Part shown: positions 58,584-64,000 of the stretch, piece after piece
Position numbering within the stretch: the first letter of the stretch is position 1
Layout: every line of letters begins with the position of its first letter
Source of the DNA: an uncultured Aureimonas sp.
GTDB lineage: Bacteria > Pseudomonadota > Alphaproteobacteria > Rhizobiales > Rhizobiaceae
DNA: 64,000 nucleotides
NCBI RefSeq assembly: GCF_913775355.1
Contig: NZ_CAJYIU010000287.1
Location: forward strand, 19,247 to 83,246
Reading direction: 5' to 3'
Program-made: the position numbers and the translations under genes
Notes under the pieces: model-generated
What the model saw: the letters and a program-made list of their open reading frames with translations, nothing else
What the model was told of the DNA's origin: nothing
The model's database searches: none

Positions 58584-58961
58584 TCAGTTGTCGCGGACGG
58601 GCGCCAAGGCGTCGATCAGAAGACGCAGGCGGTGGCGGATTTCGCCGTCCGGGATCCGGCCGAGCGCCAGCGACGACTGCACGACTTCGGGGCTCGGCGT
58701 CGCCGCCTCGTCCGTCTCGCCCTGCGAGGTCAGCCCCTCGAAGAAGAAGGTCGGGCTGATCTCGAACAGCTGCGAGATCCGATAGAGCGTCGCCGCGCTG
58801 ATCCGGTTGCTGCCGGTCTCGTATTTCTGGATCTGCTGGTAGGTCACGCCGATCTGGCGGCCAAGCTCTTCCAGCGACAGGCGCCGGGATGTGCGCACGA
58901 GGCGCAGCCGGGCGCCGACATGCACGTCGATCGGATCTCGCTCATTCTTCGTCATGGTCAC
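58584..58961 (-). CDS. XRE-family HTH transcriptional regulator
   Basis: VGARLRLVRTSRRLSLEELGRQIGVTYQQIQKYETGSNRISAATLYRISQLFEI. Confidence 0.92.
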   Translation of the reverse strand: MTMTKNERDPIDVHVGARLRLVRTSRRLSLEELGRQIGVTYQQIQKYETGSNRISAATLYRISQLFEISPTFFFEGLTSQGETDEAATPSPEVVQSSLALGRIPDGEIRHRLRLLIDALAPVRDN

Positions 58962-59120
58962 GAAAATGCACCTGCTACAGGACGAACCGGGAAACGGCCC
59001 ATCAGGAACTCAACCCAACCTCTTGAGCACTAGATTGTAGCCCACCAACAATCAACACTCTTGCGTACCATTAATACGCAAATCTGTGTTGCGCGAATCC
59101 GATAATCGGTCCCGGATCCT

Positions 59121-60464
59121 TCAGGCGACCGTCCGGCCCTTGGGCAGGAGGTGCAACCCGGCGACGGCGAGCCACGTCGTCATCCAGACAGGATTTCCCC
59201 GAGCAAACAAGAAGGATTCGAGAAATGCGTTGAGGAGGGTGAACGCGAGAACCATCAGGAAGAAGTCCGCAACCCGTGTCGCGGCAGGGCCTTGCGACCC
59301 GATCCGTACGAAATCGACCAAGGGCAGGATGACGAGGACGACGATCCCGAATCCGAGCCCCGGCCAGCCGAGCGCGATCGCAAGATCGAGATAACCGTTG
59401 TGCGCGTTGACGATGCCGCGGGGGTCCCAGCTCGAGCCGAACGGCGGTTCGGCGTGCCTCACCACCGGCGTCGACCAGAAGGCCTCGAACCCCGTGCCGG
59501 TCCAGGCCTGGGGTCCCAGCGCGTGGATGGCGAAGCGCCAGAGATCGAGACGTCCGGTGAAGGTGGTCCCCGGCACCGCCCATTGCAGAAGGTCGTAGAG
59601 GGCCGGCGACAGGACGGTGCCGAGCGTCATCAGCCCGAAGCCGGCGAAGGCGAAGCCGAGGACGATCACCGGCAGCCGACGCCCGCCGAAGACGCGGCCC
59701 CCAAAGATCAGGACGGCGACCAGCGGCAGGAGGCCGAGCGTCGTCTTCGATCCGGTCTTCAGAACGAAGAAGGCCGAAAGCAGCGCGATCGCGACGCCGG
59801 TTACCCACTGCCCGCTCCGCACGAGATAAAGCCCGGCGAAGCACAGGGCAGCCATCACCGGTCCTGCGACATTCTTGTGGGAGTAGATGCCGCGCCACAG
59901 ACCGATATTTGCGGCTTCCAGCGCCTCGTTGTGGATGGCAGCCGAGGGCATCAGCACGATACCTGCATAGGACAGGCCCAGCACCACGAGGGCCGCCGCC
60001 GTCAGCGCGAAGCGAAACGCTCGCTCGTCCGGCACGAGGCAGAGCGCACCGGTCATCGCGAGCATCGCGGCCAGCGAGAACACCACGGCGCGGAACGACG
60101 CGTCGGGCCAGATCGACTGGGTCGAGGATAGAAGCAGCAACAGCGCCATCACGACCCAGGCGGGACGCAGGAGCCGCAACGCCACCTGGCGGGGCGTGAT
60201 GGAGAGATGGATCAGGATGGCTGCGAGACCGAGGCCGCCATATCCCAACTGGTTGGTGATGTTTCCAGACCCTGCGGGCCCGACGAACACCGCCTGGTAT
60301 GGCTCGAAGGTCACGAGGAGCAGCGTCAGGATCAGCGCCGCGAGGGCTGTTCGCAGCGCTCGCCCTTCAGCGGCGTTCCACCACGGCGCGGCATCCGGCG
60401 CCGCGCCCACGGCGGCGGCTGGCTGAGAGTGTCCGAGGCGAAGGGTCGAGAGGTGACGCATCAC
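59121..60464 (-). CDS. O-antigen ligase family membrane protein
   Basis: Polytopic; GRLDLWRFAIHALGPQAWTGTGFEAFWSTP...NAHNGYLDLAIALGWPGLGFGIVVLVILP. Confidence 0.88.
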   Translation of the reverse strand: MMRHLSTLRLGHSQPAAAVGAAPDAAPWWNAAEGRALRTALAALILTLLLVTFEPYQAVFVGPAGSGNITNQLGYGGLGLAAILIHLSITPRQVALRLLRPAWVVMALLLLLSSTQSIWPDASFRAVVFSLAAMLAMTGALCLVPDERAFRFALTAAALVVLGLSYAGIVLMPSAAIHNEALEAANIGLWRGIYSHKNVAGPVMAALCFAGLYLVRSGQWVTGVAIALLSAFFVLKTGSKTTLGLLPLVAVLIFGGRVFGGRRLPVIVLGFAFAGFGLMTLGTVLSPALYDLLQWAVPGTTFTGRLDLWRFAIHALGPQAWTGTGFEAFWSTPVVRHAEPPFGSSWDPRGIVNAHNGYLDLAIALGWPGLGFGIVVLVILPLVDFVRIGSQGPAATRVADFFLMVLAFTLLNAFLESFLFARGNPVWMTTWLAVAGLHLLPKGRTVA

Positions 60465-60530
60465 CCGCGATCATCGCCCCGGACGCTGAAAGTCGCGTTA
60501 AGGCCCTGCCATACGCTCGATAATCGTGGA

Positions 60531-60749
60531 TCAGGCGGCGCGCCCGGCCGCCTCGGCGCGCTCGATGTCGCCGGGGAGATGGCCGGGTCCCTCCTCGGGA
60601 TCGGGCTCCACCGGAACGGGCGTGTCTATGGGCTCGCGGATCTCGTCCTGCTCCACCATGGGGTCGGGGGGCTCGCCCATCGGCGGAGGGCTGTCGGGCG
60701 GGCCGGGATCGCGGCCCGGCCCGGTCGGAACGTCTTCGATGTTGGACAT
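60531..60749 (-). CDS. Pro/Glu-rich hypothetical protein, 72 aa
   Basis: MSNIEDVPTGPGRDPGPPDSPPPMGEPPDPMVEQDEIREPIDTPVPVEPDPEEGPGHLPGDIERAEAAGRAA. Confidence 0.5.
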   Translation of the reverse strand: MSNIEDVPTGPGRDPGPPDSPPPMGEPPDPMVEQDEIREPIDTPVPVEPDPEEGPGHLPGDIERAEAAGRAA

Positions 60750-60822
60750 GGCGTTTCTCCCGCTCGAATTCGACGGAGAACCGCCGGTCCGTTCCGGCGT
60801 TCCAAGGCTCGCGAAAACGCGA

Positions 60823-61077
60823 TCAGTTCTGCGGCTTGGCGTCCGTCTCGTCCTCGTCTTCTTCCTCCTCGCCGAAGGGGAAGGACTCGACCATCTGCTC
60901 GACGTCCTCGTAAATCTCGTCGAGGAACTCCATGGCGCCGTCGGCGTCCTCGCTGCCCTGCGTGACCAGCATGGCAAGCTGGATCTTCAGGACGTTGGCG
61001 ACGTCGTCGAGCTCCATGCCCTGGAAGAGGGTCGAGATCTTCTCGGAGATTTCGTCGGTCTGGGCGTCGGTCAGCAT
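60823..61077 (-). CDS. Small acidic helical hypothetical protein, 84 aa
   Basis: MLTDAQTDEISEKISTLFQGMELDDVANVLKIQLAMLVTQGSEDADGAMEFLDEIYEDVEQMVESFPFGEEEEDEDETDAKPQN. Confidence 0.65.
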   Translation of the reverse strand: MLTDAQTDEISEKISTLFQGMELDDVANVLKIQLAMLVTQGSEDADGAMEFLDEIYEDVEQMVESFPFGEEEEDEDETDAKPQN

Positions 61078-61246
61078 GCTGTGCTCTCCTGTGTGCGGGA
61101 AGGAGACGAGTGCGGATGCCTCGTGGTTCCCCCGGAATGCGCCCGAGCGGGGCATGCCACCGCAAAGGCGCGTTCCGCGCTTCGTCGCGCCCTTCGCTCC
61201 TAGCACGGAACGATGACGGGTGAAGCGTACCCCCTCGTTCCGATCC

Positions 61247-64000
61247 TCATTCCGCCGCCGTCGGCATCTCCACCTTTTCCATGCCGCGAGTCCCCTCGCC
61301 CATCAGGGCAAGGAGCTCGTCGCGGCGGCGCGCCGCCTTCTCCATCGCCTGATGCTTGACGGGGCCGAAGCCGCGGATACCGGCCGGCAGGGACAGGAGC
61401 TCCACCGCGACATCTCGGTCGGCCGGGCGTGCGCGCGAAAAGAGCACACGGCAATCCGCCTCGTAATCGGCAATCAGGCGGCGCTCGGCGATCCGCTCGG
61501 CATTGCGCGCGAACGGATCGAACAGGGTGCCGCGCAGGCGCTTCAGGCGCGCCAACCCACGCAGGAACGGCAGGATCCAGGGACCGAACGCACGCTTCTT
61601 CGGCCGCCCGTTCGCGTCGAGCCCACCAAGGAACGGCGGCGCGAAATGGTAGACGCGCCGACGCACCCCATCGAACTCCTCCTCCAGTCGGCGCTCGAAG
61701 CGACCGTCGGTATGAAGTCGGGCGACCTCGTACTCGTCCTTGACGGAAAGGAGCTTGGCGTAGTTCTCGGCGACCGCCCGTTCGATGCGGCCATGCGCCT
61801 CAGCCTTGGCATCGGCCTGCCGGGCCCGCTCCACCAGCGCGCGGTACCGCGCGGCGAGCGCGGCGTCCTGATAGTCGGTGAGGAAGCTTGAGCGGTGCTC
61901 GACCAGTTCGTCCGTGGACATCTCACCGAGCGTTCTCGTCGTATCACGCTGGCCGATGATCCCCGCCATGTCGTCCGGTCTTGCGGCGGCGAAGCGCCCC
62001 CAGGCGAAGGCGTCGATATTGGCCTTTACGGCCACGCCGTTGAGCTCGATCGCCTGCCGGAGACTGTCGAGCGTGACCGGCACCAGCCCTTTCTGCCAGG
62101 CATAGCCGAGCATCATGATGTTGGTGGCGATGGCGTCCCCGCTCACCGTCTCGGCAAGTTCCGTGAAGTTGACGAAATCGGCGCCGTCCCCGACCGACTT
62201 TCGGATCGCGCCTGCGACGAGCGTGCGCCGGAAATCGAAGTCGGGATCGCGCACGAACTGGGCGACCGGCGTCAGATGGGTGTTGACGACGGCGCGGGTA
62301 CGCTCGCGCGACAGGAGACCGGCCGCATCCTTCGAGGTCGCGACCACGTCGTCGGCCGCGATGAGGACATCCGCCGAGCCCGAGACGATCCGGGGGCAGG
62401 TGACGTCTTCGGCACGCCGCCCGATGCGGACATGGCTGAGAACCGCGCCGCCCTTCTGTGCCAGTCCCGCCATGTCGAGAAGCATCGGCGCGTTGCCGTC
62501 GAGATGGGCGGCCATACCGAGCACCGCGCCGATCGTCAGGACGCCGGTGCCGCCGACGCCGGTGATCGCGATGTTGCAGGGCTCGGCGAGATCAGGAAGG
62601 ACGGGGTCGGGGATACCGGCCAGATCCGGAGCCGCCCGCGCCGCGCGCGTCTTCGGCTTCGCCCCCTCCAGCGTGACGAAGGACGGGCAGAACCCCTTCA
62701 GGCAGGACGTGTCCTTGTTGCAGGTCGACTGGTTGATCTGCCGCTTGCGGCCCCATTCGGTTTCCAGCGGCTCGACCGAGAGGCAGTTCGACTGCACCGA
62801 ACAGTCGCCACAGCCCTCGCAGACCGCCGGGTTAATGGCGATGCGCAGGTCCGGATCGGGCAGGAGGCCGCGCTTGCGACGGCGGCGCTTCTCCGACGCG
62901 CAGGTCTGATCGTAGACGATCGCCGAGACGCCCGGTACGTCGCGCAGCGCCAGCATCGCCGCCTCGACGTCGTCGCGGTGGCGGATCTCGGTCCCCGGTG
63001 CCAGTTGCGAGGCGTGGTAGCGCTCGGGAAATTCCGAGACCAGCCAGATCGGTGCAACGCCCTCGCGATGTAGCTGATGCGTGATCTTGGCGGGATCGAG
63101 CGGACCGTCGACCGTCTGACCGCCGGTCATCGCGACGGCATCGTTGTAGAGGATCTTGTAGGTGGCGTTGACGCCAGCGGCGACCGCCTGGCGGATCGCC
63201 AGCTGGCCGGAATGGAAGTAGGTCCCGTCGCCGAGGTTGACGAAGACATGCCGCTCGTCGGTGAAGGGCGCCGTGCCCACCCAGGCGACACCTTCGCCGC
63301 CCATCTGGCTGAACGTCTCGGTGCGGCGCCCCATCCAGGTGACCATGAAATGGCAGCCGATGCCCGCAAGCCCGCGCGAGCCTTCCGGCACCTTGGTGGA
63401 CGAGTTGTGCGGGCAGCCCGAACAGTAGAAGGGCGGGCGCGCGATCGGCGGCTCCAGCTGCCCGGCAGCCTCTCCGCGCTGCCGGAAATGGCGCACACGC
63501 GCCTCGATGAAGGTGCGATGCGCCTTGTCGAGATCGCTCAAGGCGAGGATGCGCTCACCGATCACCACCGCGGCCGTCGCCACTGTCAGCTCGCGCGCCA
63601 GCGACAGGACGGGACGGTCGTTATGGTCGAACTTGCCGATGATGCGCGGGCGAACGTCCGCGCGCCAGTTGAAGAGCTGCTGTTTGATCTGGTTTTCGAT
63701 GATCTCGCGGCGCTCCTCGACGACGAGGATTTCCTCCAGACCGACCGAGAACTCGCGCACCCCCTCCGGCTCCAGCGGCCAGGGCATGCCCACCTTGTAG
63801 AGGCGAAGGCCCGCGAGATGCGCCGTGTCCTCGTCGACGCCGAGTTCACGAAGCGCCTGACGCACGTCTTCGTAGGCCTTGCCCGACGCGATGATGCCGA
63901 GGCGCGCATTCGGCGAATCGAGCGTCACGCGGTCGACACGGTTGGCGCGCGCGAAGGCGATCGCGGCATAAGCCTTGTAGGTTTGAAGCCGGTTGTCCTG
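61247..64000 (-). CDS. Indolepyruvate ferredoxin oxidoreductase (fused alpha/gamma), N-terminus beyond window
   Basis: YCSGCPHNSSTKVPEGSRGLAGIGCHFM, INPAVCEGCGDCSVQSNCLSVEPLETEWGRKRQINQSTCNKDTSCLKGFCPSF, ITGVGGTGVLTIGAVLGMAAHLDG; frame open to the right edge. Confidence 0.92.
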   Translation of the reverse strand, partial: QDNRLQTYKAYAAIAFARANRVDRVTLDSPNARLGIIASGKAYEDVRQALRELGVDEDTAHLAGLRLYKVGMPWPLEPEGVREFSVGLEEILVVEERREIIENQIKQQLFNWRADVRPRIIGKFDHNDRPVLSLARELTVATAAVVIGERILALSDLDKAHRTFIEARVRHFRQRGEAAGQLEPPIARPPFYCSGCPHNSSTKVPEGSRGLAGIGCHFMVTWMGRRTETFSQMGGEGVAWVGTAPFTDERHVFVNLGDGTYFHSGQLAIRQAVAAGVNATYKILYNDAVAMTGGQTVDGPLDPAKITHQLHREGVAPIWLVSEFPERYHASQLAPGTEIRHRDDVEAAMLALRDVPGVSAIVYDQTCASEKRRRRKRGLLPDPDLRIAINPAVCEGCGDCSVQSNCLSVEPLETEWGRKRQINQSTCNKDTSCLKGFCPSFVTLEGAKPKTRAARAAPDLAGIPDPVLPDLAEPCNIAITGVGGTGVLTIGAVLGMAAHLDGNAPMLLDMAGLAQKGGAVLSHVRIGRRAEDVTCPRIVSGSADVLIAADDVVATSKDAAGLLSRERTRAVVNTHLTPVAQFVRDPDFDFRRTLVAGAIRKSVGDGADFVNFTELAETVSGDAIATNIMMLGYAWQKGLVPVTLDSLRQAIELNGVAVKANIDAFAWGRFAAARPDDMAGIIGQRDTTRTLGEMSTDELVEHRSSFLTDYQDAALAARYRALVERARQADAKAEAHGRIERAVAENYAKLLSVKDEYEVARLHTDGRFERRLEEEFDGVRRRVYHFAPPFLGGLDANGRPKKRAFGPWILPFLRGLARLKRLRGTLFDPFARNAERIAERRLIADYEADCRVLFSRARPADRDVAVELLSLPAGIRGFGPVKHQAMEKAARRRDELLALMGEGTRGMEKVEMPTAAE

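Noticed and set aside
1-64000. Genomic island or prophage boundaries
   Set aside because: No integrase, transposase, tRNA attachment site or phage structural gene was recognised; decisive tests would be tRNAscan-SE, ISfinder and GC/codon-bias profiling, which could not be run here.

Overview
A 64 kb, GC-rich window that looks like an alphaproteobacterial chromosome (probably Hyphomicrobiales, judged only from gene content and composition). No rRNA, tRNA, CRISPR array or transposase was recognised by reading. Left third (0-22 kb): amine/aldehyde catabolism (GMC oxidoreductase end, class III aminotransferase, XRE-cupin regulator, gabD, MFS), an ArsB-like permease, a DUF892/YciE protein, a glutamine amidotransferase, TetR plus glycerate kinase, a PaoABC-type molybdenum aldehyde oxidoreductase, and a compact sensory operon (stand-alone LOV/PAS protein, CheB-CheR-PAS-HWE kinase, single-domain receiver). 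Middle (22-54 kb): a large surface polysaccharide locus with Wzx flippase, two Wzy/ligase-like proteins, pyruvyl transferase, two glycosyltransferases, acyl- and acetyltransferases, a Wzc-type BY-kinase and a Wza lipoprotein. Intercalated with it are a type I secretion ABC/HlyD pair, three RTX-type putative substrates, a PL5 alginate-lyase-like protein and a C93/LapG-type transglutaminase-like peptidase. Right end (54-64 kb): DUF924, TusA-like, CobW GTPase, D,D-carboxypeptidase, M20 amidohydrolase, XRE regulator, a third ligase-like protein and a truncated indolepyruvate ferredoxin oxidoreductase. The most interesting signals are the EPS/RTX/T1SS/C93 locus as one unit, two paralogous RTX proteins 25 kb apart, a candidate hairpin over the ribosome-binding site of one RTX gene, the LOV to CheB-CheR-HWE operon, and a GTTCGA-N4-TCGAAC-like motif at three regulatory positions.
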